35,477 nt of DNA. Origin: a virus. The notes under the pieces are model-generated. The model saw nothing but the letters and a program-made list of their open reading frames with translations, searched no databases and was not told the DNA's origin. The position numbers and the translations under genes are program-made. Position 1 is the first letter of the stretch, and the number at the start of each line of letters is the position of its first letter. Below, one piece after another: positions 9,004 to 15,140 of the stretch. Location of the stretch: positions 1 through 35,477 of IMG/VR virus record IMGVR_UViG_3300004806_000008; one strand, 5' to 3'.

Positions 9004-9450
9004 GTGGAAAATGTTATTGCACAAGGCACAAAACAATTAGCTTCTAGCTTAAATGAAGCTAGGGAAGCAGGTAAAAGCCTAACAAAAAGCATTGAAAACA
9101 TTCAGCATGATGGTGTTGAGGTAGCACAACAAGAATTAGAAGCAAGAAAGCGTAAAAAATTAATTCAAGAAGCAAGAGAAAATTCTTTAATTTACAAAGC
9201 AATTAATGAGTATGAATCACAAAAAGCATTAATTATTGCCGAAAACAAAGCTGAAAAAGAATTTAAAGCTAAGTATGGCGAAAAAGAATGGAATAAAGTT
9301 TTAGAATTAAAAACGCTTGTAGAAAAAGAACAAAAAGAAAATGCCACATATTATGGGCATAAATTGCGTGATGTAAAACGTGTGCAATTATATTGTTTTT
9401 TAGCTGCATTTGTTGTGACGTGTATGCTTTACTGGGCTGGTTTAGTATGA
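9004..9450 (+). CDS. Helical protein with C-terminal membrane anchor, GTG start
   Basis: 148 residues from the GTG at 9004, which follows the upstream stop by one base. An upstream in-frame ATG at 8968 would extend it by 12 residues but overlaps the membrane-coding part of the preceding gene, so I prefer GTG with coupled translation. Most of the protein is charged helix (SIENIQHDGVEVAQQELEAR, KAEKEFKAKYGEKEWNKVLE) and the end is one membrane span (LYCFLAAFVVTCMLYWAGLV). It could be a membrane-tethered lysis factor or spanin-like component. There is no signal peptide or lipobox, so this is a guess from layout. Confidence 0.6.
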   Translation: MENVIAQGTKQLASSLNEAREAGKSLTKSIENIQHDGVEVAQQELEARKRKKLIQEARENSLIYKAINEYESQKALIIAENKAEKEFKAKYGEKEWNKVLELKTLVEKEQKENATYYGHKLRDVKRVQLYCFLAAFVVTCMLYWAGLV

Positions 9451-9623
9451 ACTGGGCAAAGTATTGGTTTGCTGTGTTTATATTTGAAGTATTTATTTGG
9501 TCTTATATTTTATTTTTAGATTGGGAAATACGGCAGTTAACTAAGAAACCAAAGCCAATCCGATTTAAAATGATTAGAACCGTAACGGAAGAACGTACTA
9601 AAAAGGATATCGTTTGTGGATGA
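9447..9623 (+). CDS. Small membrane protein, lysis cassette
   Basis: 58 residues; the ATG overlaps the upstream stop (ATGA). One N-terminal membrane span (YWFAVFIFEVFIWSYILFL, about residues 6-24) is followed by a short basic tail (RQLTKKPKPIRFK) ending in CG. The layout (N-terminal span, short soluble tail) resembles pinholin or inner-membrane spanin subunits, but length and sequence do not settle it. The next tiny reading frame starts inside its last codons. Confidence 0.6.
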   Translation: MNWAKYWFAVFIFEVFIWSYILFLDWEIRQLTKKPKPIRFKMIRTVTEERTKKDIVCG

Positions 9624-9693
9624 TGAAACATTTAAATTTTGGATGGTTTGGGCGATAATATGTTTAATGATAATTACATTATTAAAGGAGTAG
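9616..9693 (+). CDS. Possible 25-residue membrane peptide, GTG start
   Basis: The GTG at 9616 lies in the last codons of the upstream gene (GTGGATGA), giving a coupled frame of 25 residues: an acidic start (MDDE), then one aromatic and aliphatic span (FWMVWAIICLMIITLL) and KE. The stop TAG at 9691-9693 sits between the GGAG ribosome site and ATG of the holin gene. Many phage lysis cassettes hold such mini-membrane peptides. With no homology seen, it could also be a chance frame. Confidence 0.4.
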   Translation: MDDETFKFWMVWAIICLMIITLLKE

Positions 9694-9694
9694 T

Positions 9695-10189
9695 ATGGAT
9701 TGGTTAGCACAAATTGCACCAGGTATTGCAACTGCTCTTGGTGGCCCATTAGCAGGTTTAGCAGTCACAGCCATATCTAAAGCTCTTGGTGTAGATGAAA
9801 AAGACGTACAGTCAACTATTGAGTCAGGCAAATTAACTGCTGATCAATTAGCATCTATTAAACAAGCTGAAATTGAGTTGCAAAAACAAGCAAATGAATT
9901 AGGTTTAGACTTTGAAAAGTTAGCAACAGATGATCGCAAATCTGCTCGTGAAATGCAAGTTGCTACAAAATCTGTTATTCCTGCTGTGTTGGCTATTGGT
10001 GTAACAATTGGATTCTTTGGCATACTGATTGGTTTAATGACTGACAATGTAACCAAGTCAGATGCTTTACTTTTAATGTTAGGCTCGTTAGGCACTGCTT
10101 GGACTGCCATAGTAAGTTTTTATTTTGGTTCTTCACATTCTAGCCAAGGTAAAGATGAAATGATTTATAACTCTACACCATCAAAATGA
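9695..10189 (+). CDS. Holin (GTA-holin / 3TM-holin type)
   Basis: 164 residues, ribosome site AAAGGAG 7 bases before the ATG. The N-terminal segment (APGIATALGGPLAGLAVTAI, residues 8-27) is a glycine- and alanine-rich span. A charged helical middle (KQAEIELQKQANELGLDFEK) follows, then two clear spans at about 93-115 (IPAVLAIGVTIGFFGILIGL) and 124-145 (ALLLMLGSLGTAWTAIVSFY). This matches the 3TM holin family found beside phage endolysins, which make membrane holes at lysis time. The ATGA overlap with the endolysin gene supports that role. Confidence 0.75.
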   Translation: MDWLAQIAPGIATALGGPLAGLAVTAISKALGVDEKDVQSTIESGKLTADQLASIKQAEIELQKQANELGLDFEKLATDDRKSAREMQVATKSVIPAVLAIGVTIGFFGILIGLMTDNVTKSDALLLMLGSLGTAWTAIVSFYFGSSHSSQGKDEMIYNSTPSK

Positions 10190-10779
10190 CTGAAGAACAA
10201 TTAACTAAATTAGGTATTGATAAAAAATGGTTACAGCCATTATTAGACACTTTTGCTAAATTTGACATTAATACACCATTAAGACAAGCAGCGTTTGTTG
10301 GTCAATGTATGACTGAATCTGGCAATTTTAATCATCTAGAAGAAAATTTAAACTATTCTGCTGTAAGAATTACGCAAGTATGGCCTAGAATACCTTTAGC
10401 CAAGGCACAAGAAGCAGTTGCAAAAGGTAAAGCTGGAATTGCTGAATTGATTTATGGTCATCGTGATGGATTAGGAAACACTAAAGATGGTGACGGTGGA
10501 TTATTTTTTGGTCGTGGATTAATTCAATTAACTGGTCGTGCGAATTATACAGCATTTGCTAATGCGATTGGTAAGCCTGAAATTATTGAACATCCTGAGT
10601 TGTTGGCAACGCCAGAATATGCTGCAATGAGTGCAGGTTGGTTTTGGAGTGCCAACCATTTAAATCAATTCGCAGATAATAAAGATTATGTTACGATGAC
10701 TAAACGCATCAATGGTGGAGTTCTTGGACTTAATGAAAGAATTTCACATATCAATCAAGCATTAACTATTTTAGGATAA
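10186..10779 (+). CDS. Endolysin, glycoside hydrolase family 19 (chitinase-like)
   Basis: 197 residues; the ATG overlaps the holin stop. GH19 signatures: AAFVGQCMTESGNFNHLEEN with Glu44 as the likely catalytic acid, LIYGHRDGLGNTKDGDGG, then FFGRGLIQLTGRANYTAFA, and MSAGWFWSANHLN. Phage GH19 enzymes cut the sugar backbone of peptidoglycan. No signal peptide is visible, so export needs the holin next door. Length is normal for a single-domain phage GH19 endolysin without a binding module, as is common against Gram-negative hosts. Confidence 0.92.
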   Translation: MTEEQLTKLGIDKKWLQPLLDTFAKFDINTPLRQAAFVGQCMTESGNFNHLEENLNYSAVRITQVWPRIPLAKAQEAVAKGKAGIAELIYGHRDGLGNTKDGDGGLFFGRGLIQLTGRANYTAFANAIGKPEIIEHPELLATPEYAAMSAGWFWSANHLNQFADNKDYVTMTKRINGGVLGLNERISHINQALTILG

Positions 10780-10782
10780 TAT

Positions 10783-10986
10783 ATGGCTACTAAATTTAAA
10801 ATTGAAGGCAAACACTACGAGTCTAAAAAAGGACATTATGTAGTTGAACGTGAGCATGAGAAAAAAGAACACAATGAACTTGTGCGTTTAGAAAAAAAAC
10901 TAGAAAAGCACATGAGTTTACCTGCTGATAAGGCACATCCTTCAGATCAGAAAGATGCACCTTTGCCTAATATGCGGAAATACTAA
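10783..10986 (+). CDS. Small charged protein of unknown function, end of late block
   Basis: 67 residues, 3 bases after the endolysin. It is rich in Lys, Glu and His with a probable helix (EHNELVRLEKKLEKHM) and a Pro-rich end. No cysteine or membrane span. The last gene of the rightward late block; its stop overlaps the stop of the convergent small gene at 10983 by 4 bases. Function unknown. Confidence 0.65.
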   Translation: MATKFKIEGKHYESKKGHYVVEREHEKKEHNELVRLEKKLEKHMSLPADKAHPSDQKDAPLPNMRKY

Positions 10987-11135
10987 AACCTAATAAGTTT
11001 TACTACTTTATAAGGTAATCCATGTTTTGTAAATGTATTGCCTACAACAGTATTGCGTGAATCGTTATAAACCCATTTTTTATCTTTGTACGGTGGGTTG
11101 TCATTTGTATATTTAGATTCTGGATGTGGTTTCAT
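10983..11135 (-). CDS. Small basic protein of unknown function
   Basis: 50 residues (starts MKPHPESKYTNDNPPYKDKK, ends KVVKLIRF). The ATG overlaps the stop of the upstream HTH gene (ATGA), so it is coupled. WVYND and RNTVVGNTFTKHGLPYKVV suggest a small beta fold. It is the promoter-distal last gene of the leftward operon and its stop overlaps that of the convergent late gene by 4 bases, with no terminator between them. Confidence 0.6.
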   Translation of the reverse strand: MKPHPESKYTNDNPPYKDKKWVYNDSRNTVVGNTFTKHGLPYKVVKLIRF

Positions 11136-11326
11136 TTAGGCTCTCCTACGCATTTATAAAGTTTGTAAGATTTACTTGGATGCCACTTATCTAAGAACGT
11201 ATAACCCTTTTTACGCAGTTCTCCGACCCTAGTTGCTAGTTTCATACCACCACCAGACTCTAATGCGTCTATAGGGCTTATCCAGCGTTTCTTGGCTATC
11301 TTTACAATCACTTCATATTGACTCAT
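11132..11326 (-). CDS. Small winged-helix DNA-binding protein (HTH_39-like)
   Basis: 64 residues, ribosome site AAGGGGAAA 4-7 bases upstream. The pattern RWISPIDALESGGGMKLATR, then VGELRKKGYTFLDKW and YKLYK, matches small phage winged-helix proteins in which a helix-turn-helix (residues about 15-38) is followed by a two-strand wing. These are thought to bind phage operators. Target unknown. Part of the chain of small overlapping leftward genes. Confidence 0.7.
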   Translation of the reverse strand: MSQYEVIVKIAKKRWISPIDALESGGGMKLATRVGELRKKGYTFLDKWHPSKSYKLYKCVGEPK

Positions 11327-11336
11327 ATATTTCCCC

Positions 11337-11501
11337 TTATATTAAACTACGACATTGACGAATTACTTCTTGAGGTACATCTACTGCTGTTGGAAAAGTT
11401 GCCATACGACAATCGTAAACAACTTTTTTACTTACTAATTGATTAAATAAAATAATAAATGCAAACAAAAATAAACCTATACCAAAAGAAAATCTAATCA
11501 T
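11337..11501 (-). CDS. Small membrane protein with short periplasmic tail
   Basis: 54 residues. The N-terminus is a signal-anchor-like span (FSFGIGLFLFAFIILFNQLV, about residues 4-23). The 30-residue remainder holds two cysteines (YDCRM and RQCRS) that could form a disulfide outside the membrane. The ATG overlaps the upstream stop (ATGA). Function unknown; candidates are superinfection exclusion or envelope sensing, from topology only. Confidence 0.6.
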   Translation of the reverse strand: MIRFSFGIGLFLFAFIILFNQLVSKKVVYDCRMATFPTAVDVPQEVIRQCRSLI

Positions 11502-11743
11502 TTCTCACTCGCTTTCTTAAACTCAACTACATATGTTGTGTCTTGCGCTGGCTTTTTGTGTATTTGCATACCTAAATGATTTGCTATTTTTTGCACTACA
11601 TCTCTAAGTGGGGCAACGGGTCTTTCACCCATAAAATGCCAATAGTCGTCTGTATAATATGTTGTTTGATGTGCTAAAAAGTCTATCCTATTTCTTAGTT
11701 CACGCAGTTCTTCTTTACAGTTACACCCAAATAATTTTTTCAT
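11498..11743 (-). CDS. Small protein of unknown function, coiled-coil N-terminus
   Basis: 81 residues. It starts MKKLFGCNCKEELRELRNRI, with a CxC pair followed by a helix, then an aromatic segment (TTYYTDDYWHFMGERP) and a C-terminal VVEFKKASEK. The last six residues and the DNA coding them (20 identical bases) recur at the end of the next upstream gene (11740-11886). Linked to neighbours on both sides by ATGA overlaps. No family recognised. Confidence 0.6.
   Translation of the reverse strand: MKKLFGCNCKEELRELRNRIDFLAHQTTYYTDDYWHFMGERPVAPLRDVVQKIANHLGMQIHKKPAQDTTYVVEFKKASEK
11499..11518 (-). repeat. 20-base gene-junction repeat, copy 1
   Basis: The 20 bases catttctcactcgctttctt (plus strand) are identical to 11741-11760. 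Each copy spans the last codons of one small gene (KKASEK, stop) together with the start codon of the next. Confidence 0.85.
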
Positions 11744-11886
11744 TTCTCACTCGCTTTCTTTAGTATTGCTCTTGCAAAATCTAAAACATTTTTATTTGTT
11801 AAAACAATTCCTAGTTTTATTGCACCAATAAAATGGTTTTTTACTGCTTCAATTATTTCTTCATCTGTTAGTTCATTTTTTGTCAT
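11740..11886 (-). CDS. Small helical protein of unknown function
   Basis: 48 residues: MTKNELTDEEIIEAVKNHFI followed by GAIKLGIVLTNKNVLDFARA and a Lys-rich end (ILKKASEK). Mostly helical and soluble by appearance. ATGA overlaps link it to both neighbours. Its final six residues match those of the downstream gene at protein and DNA level, a trace of duplication or exchange at gene junctions. Confidence 0.55.
   Translation of the reverse strand: MTKNELTDEEIIEAVKNHFIGAIKLGIVLTNKNVLDFARAILKKASEK
11741..11760 (-). repeat. 20-base gene-junction repeat, copy 2
   Basis: Identical to 11499-11518; contains the end of the 48-residue gene and the start codon of the 81-residue gene. The bases after the repeat differ (taaac at copy 1, tttag at copy 2 on the plus strand), so the identity ends abruptly. 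Confidence 0.85.
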
Positions 11887-12032
11887 TTTGTTGGCCCACC
11901 TAAAAGTTGTTTTTCAAGTTCTCTCATTTGTTGGCTTGTTTCTTGCATCATTAGTTGTTGCTTATCTAATAATGCCATTGCAGCTTCAAATTGAGCTTTC
12001 CAATAAGCGATTTGTTGATCATAACTCTCCAT
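11883..12032 (-). CDS. Small coiled-coil protein of unknown function
   Basis: 49 residues. Nearly all helical and Gln/Glu/Met-rich (SYDQQIAYWKAQFEAAMALL, then DKQQLMMQETSQQMRELEKQ) with a short GGPTK end. It looks like a self-associating helix. It starts inside the upstream gene (14-base overlap) and its stop overlaps the next start. Confidence 0.55.
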   Translation of the reverse strand: MESYDQQIAYWKAQFEAAMALLDKQQLMMQETSQQMRELEKQLLGGPTK

Positions 12033-12327
12033 CGTTCCATGCCCTTTCTGCTTCTAAATAAGCGGATTTTTCTCTTGATTCAAACGAAATGTAATACAAT
12101 AAACGACCTAACTTTTCAAAGGCTTGTGCTTGTAAATATTCTTGAATACTCTCTGCTTGTTCAGCAGATGCACTATAAATATCGTCAGAAAAGTTTTCGA
12201 ATAATGTGTGGTTGTAATCATCATTGTGATTCTTTAAATGTTTAGCAAACGATTCAATCGTATCTTCTGCTGCTTCACGATTTTCTGTTTCGCTATCGTA
12301 AGATAACCAGGAGTCAAAGTTATTCAT
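12019..12327 (-). CDS. Acidic protein of unknown function
   Basis: 102 residues, acidic and helical (YDSETENREAAEDTIESFAK, then SASAEQAESIQEYLQAQAFE, and FESREKSAYLEAERAWNDGE). No cysteines or membrane span. Its ATG overlaps the stop of the 29-residue membrane gene (TAATG). Size and charge are like some phage DNA-mimic or anti-host proteins, but that is only a resemblance in composition. Confidence 0.6.
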   Translation of the reverse strand: MNNFDSWLSYDSETENREAAEDTIESFAKHLKNHNDDYNHTLFENFSDDIYSASAEQAESIQEYLQAQAFEKLGRLLYYISFESREKSAYLEAERAWNDGEL

Positions 12328-12416
12328 TACAGACCCCCTGTCTTGTAAATATAAACTGCAAACGGTAGACCAAACATCAGCATAAAAGCTATCAATGATT
12401 CTAAAAATGTTTTCAT
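12327..12416 (-). CDS. 29-residue single-span membrane peptide
   Basis: MKTFLESLIAFMLMFGLPFA followed by VYIYKTGGL. One membrane span takes up most of the peptide. The ribosome site AAGGGGAATTA before the ATG matches that of the other leftward genes, and a promoter lies 40 bases upstream, so it is the first gene of the small-gene operon. Function unknown. Confidence 0.6.
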   Translation of the reverse strand: MKTFLESLIAFMLMFGLPFAVYIYKTGGL

Positions 12417-12455
12417 TTAATTCCCCTTTAAATAATTAATGTTTACTACAACTAC

Positions 12456-12484
12456 AGAATAATTAAGTTTTGTTAATAATGCAA
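12456..12484 (-). promoter_or_regulatory. Leftward sigma70-type promoter for the small-gene operon
   Basis: On the minus strand: TTGCAT (12484-12479), 17-base spacer, TATTCT (12461-12456). Transcription should start about 12449, upstream of the 29-residue gene. Spacer and -10 share TTAACAAA.CTTAA.TAT.CT with the rightward promoter at 15769-15797. Confidence 0.7.
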
Positions 12485-12525
12485 GTAAGTATTTATACTA
12501 AGTTGCAAAAATACGACAGTAGGGA

Positions 12526-12580
12526 AGTCTGGGAGAGCGTGTGAAGGAGCTCAAGGGGAAAAAGCTCACTCCCCCAGACT
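12526..12580 (-). terminator. Strong stem-loop at the end of the exonuclease gene, possible terminator or processing site
   Basis: AGTCTGGG (12526-12533) pairs perfectly with CCCAGACT (12573-12580); inside, GAGCT pairs with AGCTC around an A/G-rich loop. The last codons and stop of the exonuclease gene lie in the stem. A run of T on the minus strand follows only some 15 bases later, so it is not a textbook rho-independent terminator. It separates the exonuclease gene from the next promoter. Confidence 0.55.
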
Positions 12581-13321
12581 AGATAATTCAAGGCCATTCT
12601 TTAATCTAAAAAACACTAATAAACATTGAAACATCTTCCAACCCTTTTGTAAATCTTCTTGGCTAATTTCATGTATCTGAGTTTCATCTTCTGATACATA
12701 AACAATAGCACATCTAGCAGTAGGCATATTTAATCCATACGCATACGCAATTAGTTGTAAAATATGTTCATCATAAACCGCAGCGTTTTTAAGGGATTCC
12801 TTTGTCTTAAAATCCACGACAATGCCCTCTTTCGAGTGCAAGTCGCACTTACCTGCGTATCCAAGTGGGTGTGCAAAGCTCTCTTCTGTAATCCAAAACT
12901 GATCACCAAAGTGTTCTCTTAATGACTTTTCTGTACGATATGTATAGCTAGGGTACTCAGGCATATACACTTGATTAAAATACAACTCAAGCACATTGTG
13001 CATATTTGTACCACGATTTCTTGCATCCTTACCTACGCTGCGAGAATCTTCTATTACACGCTTTAACCAATCGGCTTCAGGCTCATTTTCTTTACGAGGC
13101 AATGTCAAACTAGCAAGCAATACTTGTTCTTGAACCCAACGCTGTAATCCTGGCTTATCAAGCAAACCAATAACAGTTGTAACCGAAGGAAGTAAACCTA
13201 ATTTTCGTGCATCTGTTACTCGTGTTGCTCTTTCTTTACCGTTAGCTCCAATAATGGTATAAAAAGGTTCGCCATTAGCTTTATACCAATGACCACTATT
13301 TGATTCGTATGAAACTATCAT
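12566..13321 (-). CDS. PD-(D/E)XK exonuclease, RecB/Cas4-like
   Basis: 251 residues from the ATG at 13321, which has AAGGGGAA at proper spacing; an upstream in-frame ATG at 13366 has none. Nuclease motifs are in order: GTNMHNVLELY (His108), TEESFAHPLGYAGKCDL (Asp160), IVVDFKTKES (Asp170, Lys172), and HILQLIAYAYG (Gln189, Tyr193), the QxxxY motif of the RecB/Cas4 group. In phage operons with SSB and a recombinase such enzymes resect DNA ends to make single strands. Here ERF and SSB lie upstream in the same block, so a two-part annealing recombination system is likely. Confidence 0.85.
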   Translation of the reverse strand: MIVSYESNSGHWYKANGEPFYTIIGANGKERATRVTDARKLGLLPSVTTVIGLLDKPGLQRWVQEQVLLASLTLPRKENEPEADWLKRVIEDSRSVGKDARNRGTNMHNVLELYFNQVYMPEYPSYTYRTEKSLREHFGDQFWITEESFAHPLGYAGKCDLHSKEGIVVDFKTKESLKNAAVYDEHILQLIAYAYGLNMPTARCAIVYVSEDETQIHEISQEDLQKGWKMFQCLLVFFRLKNGLELSSLGE

Positions 13322-13402
13322 ATTTTCCCCTTGTATGATATTTTTAAAGTGAATACTACAACCCATGCTGACGCATGAAATTTACAACAGGTCAGTAATT
13401 AA

Positions 13403-13576
13403 TTAACGATATACAATATTATCTGACCAATCGACTGCACGTTGCACAACTTGATTTACAAAGCGAGCCAAACCCACTTGATCAAATTGATACACAGTAC
13501 GTTCTTCATCTACACCAAACGGCTCGATGTAAGTGTCAGAGCAATTTCTTGCATATTCACGAATCATAGCATCCAT
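13403..13576 (-). CDS. Small acidic protein of unknown function
   Basis: 57 residues: MDAMIREYARNCSDTYIEPF, then GVDEERTVYQFDQVGLARFV and a helical NQVVQRAVDW end. The ribosome site AGGTGA precedes the ATG at 13576. It lies 12 bases after the SSB gene and before the exonuclease, so it is part of the recombination operon. Small, soluble, one cysteine; no family recognised. Confidence 0.6.
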   Translation of the reverse strand: MDAMIREYARNCSDTYIEPFGVDEERTVYQFDQVGLARFVNQVVQRAVDWSDNIVYR

Positions 13577-13588
13577 TATGTCACCTAT

Positions 13589-14005
13589 TTAAAAAGGCAC
13601 ATCGTCATCTAAATCACCTAAAAACGAAGAGGCTTTAGTGCTAATTTCCCCACGTTCTTTTGGCGGCTCTTGTGCTGCTTTACTACCCAACAACTGCAAA
13701 ACTTCACATTTAATTTCTGTTGAAAATTTTTCAACTCCATTAGAATCTTTCCATTTGCGTGTAAATATTTTGCCTTCAATATATACTTGACTGCCTTTAG
13801 TAACATATTTGTTAGCAATTTCTGATAATTTGCCAAAACAACCAACTCTATGCCATTCAGTTGTTTCTTTCATTTCACCAGATTTATCTTTATATTTCTC
13901 GCTAGTAGCTAAACTAAAATTAGTTACGCCAGAACCATCTTGAAAAGCTCTTGTTTCAGGATCTTTGCCGACATATCCTACTAAAATACATTTATTGATT
14001 GACAT
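13589..14005 (-). CDS. ssb: Single-stranded DNA-binding protein
   Basis: 138 residues. An OB-fold typical of bacterial SSB: NKCILVGYVGKDPETRAFQD, VTNFSLATSEKYKDKSGE, TEWHRVGCFGKLSEIANKYV, KGSQVYIEGKIFTRKWKD, then ICEVLQLLG-type strand (EIKCEVLQLLGSK). A short linker leads to the acidic tip DDDVPF, the standard docking site for partner proteins. It protects single-stranded DNA during replication and strand annealing by ERF, whose gene overlaps it by 14 bases. Confidence 0.95.
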   Translation of the reverse strand: MSINKCILVGYVGKDPETRAFQDGSGVTNFSLATSEKYKDKSGEMKETTEWHRVGCFGKLSEIANKYVTKGSQVYIEGKIFTRKWKDSNGVEKFSTEIKCEVLQLLGSKAAQEPPKERGEISTKASSFLGDLDDDVPF

Positions 14006-14579
14006 TTGGTACTCCTAGTTTTTTTTCTAACATTGCAATAGCTTGTATGCCTTGATTACGATCTAACAAAGCAATAGAAGGCTTTTTAAAGAATTGTAGT
14101 AACTTCTCTACATCTGAACCTGTTTGCTCAATTAAATCGTTTATGGTGCTGATTTGAGCAGATGTAATCGATACAGGCTTTTCTACTTTTTCGCTTGCAG
14201 AGTTACCATCATCATCAGCTTGCACCACGCCTACAATCGCAGCTAAAGCATATCTACGCATATAGGTAATTGCAGAACCAGCACCTTGAGCATCTGGTTT
14301 AGATACAGGCAGGCTCATATTTTGAGCTACCCATTCACCACTTGAATGTGTCATCACAGTTGTTAGCGTCATATTGCCATCAACATAATCACCAGGAAAT
14401 TGCATAATTGCAAGACCGTTAGCAGATAACAACTCTCGGCAAGCATCCCAAACTGATTCAAGGTCTGCGTAGTTTGATTTAAAAAATGGATTTTTAGAAT
14501 CTTTTTTAGCAAAGGTTAATTGACCTTGCACAATCGCAAGGGCTGTGGCTAATTCTTTTACACTTGGTGATGAATTCAT
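13992..14579 (-). CDS. erf: ERF-family single-strand annealing recombinase
   Basis: 195 residues from the ATG at 14579, one base after the upstream stop. ERF features: KELATALAIVQGQLTFAKKD, NPFFKSNYADLESVWDACRE, GLAIMQFPGDY, GEWVAQNMSLPVSKPDAQGA, and GSAITYMRRYALAAIVGVVQ, then an acidic linker. P22 Erf anneals complementary strands and circularises phage DNA after entry. Pairing with SSB and a PD-(D/E)XK exonuclease supports this role here. The C-terminal region (residues about 130-190) is divergent and helical. Confidence 0.92.
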   Translation of the reverse strand: MNSSPSVKELATALAIVQGQLTFAKKDSKNPFFKSNYADLESVWDACRELLSANGLAIMQFPGDYVDGNMTLTTVMTHSSGEWVAQNMSLPVSKPDAQGAGSAITYMRRYALAAIVGVVQADDDGNSASEKVEKPVSITSAQISTINDLIEQTGSDVEKLLQFFKKPSIALLDRNQGIQAIAMLEKKLGVPNVNQ

Positions 14580-14580
14580 A

Positions 14581-14778
14581 TTAATGCCCCATGTATTGAA
14601 CAAATGCAGAACGTGGCATACCTGTTTCAAACCAGATCACTTGTTTATCTTCTTCAGTTAAACATCCAAGTTCCATGTGTTCTAATGCTTCTAACAAACG
14701 CATTTGACGTTCTTCTTGCATTAATCTCATTTCTTGCATTTCATTGTCAATATCATCTGTATCTACAAAATTTGTCAT
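14581..14778 (-). CDS. Small acidic protein, first gene of the recombination operon
   Basis: 65 residues from the ATG at 14778, with AAGGGGAAAG before it; an upstream in-frame ATG lacks a site. Acidic and helical: DTDDIDNEMQEMRLMQEERQ and LLEALEHMELGCLTEEDKQV. One base separates its stop from the ERF start. Function unknown; as the first gene of the leftward transcript it may be made early. Confidence 0.65.
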   Translation of the reverse strand: MTNFVDTDDIDNEMQEMRLMQEERQMRLLEALEHMELGCLTEEDKQVIWFETGMPRSAFVQYMGH

Positions 14779-14796
14779 AACTTTCCCCTTATGAAT

Positions 14797-14810
14797 AAGC
14801 AACATTGCTT
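14797..14810. promoter_or_regulatory. Palindromic operator candidate
   Basis: AAGCAACATTGCTT: AAGCAA and TTGCTT are perfect inverted repeats around CA. It lies where transcription of the leftward ERF operon should begin and 77 bases before the Cro-like gene. A plausible site for that regulator; no second copy was noticed. Confidence 0.5.
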
Positions 14811-14817
14811 AAATAGA

Positions 14818-14846
14818 ATATTAACAAATTTTAATTATTTGTGCAA
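14818..14846 (-). promoter_or_regulatory. Leftward promoter candidate for the ERF operon
   Basis: On the minus strand: TTGCAC (14846-14841), 17-base spacer, TAATAT (14823-14818). The -10 is a weak match; an overlapping TATTCT at 14820-14815 would need a 20-base spacer. The start would fall in the palindrome at 14797-14810. Confidence 0.45.
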
Positions 14847-14886
14847 GTGTGTTGTAAAATAAACAAAAATAAATTAAGATATATTT

Positions 14887-15135
14887 ATGAATAAAACAGT
14901 CAACAATTTAACCTTCAGCGATTCCATGCTGATTGATCTTCTAGGTGGTACAAATAAAGTGGCTAAAATGTGTCAGGTTGCACCTGCAGCCGTCGCACAA
15001 TGGCGATTACGAGGATTACCACATGGTCAATTAATATTTTTAGCAGCAAGACTTGAGAAAGAAAGTCATGGTTTAGTCACAAGAAAAGATTTATTTCCAA
15101 AAACTTGGGATTTAGTTTGGCCTGAGTTACAATAA
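14887..15135 (+). CDS. Cro/YdaS-like transcriptional regulator
   Basis: 82 residues. A helix-turn-helix covers about residues 18-44: LLGGTNKVAKMCQVAPAAVA followed by QWRLRGLPHG, then FLAARLEKES and a C-terminal TRKDLFPKTWDLVWPEL. Loss of Gly-Gly-Thr plus VAQWRxRGLP is typical of Cro and YdaS proteins that bind short palindromes as dimers. It faces the leftward ERF operon across 108 bases holding a 14-bp palindrome. No CI-type partner is visible, so it more likely tunes early transcription than controls lysogeny. The upstream region has TGTAAAATAAAC as a possible -10. Confidence 0.8.
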   Translation: MNKTVNNLTFSDSMLIDLLGGTNKVAKMCQVAPAAVAQWRLRGLPHGQLIFLAARLEKESHGLVTRKDLFPKTWDLVWPELQ

Positions 15136-15140
15136 TTTTG

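Noticed and set aside
13322-13366. Longer start for the exonuclease
   Set aside because: The ATG at 13366 has no ribosome site, while the one at 13321 has AAGGGGAA, the site used throughout this block.
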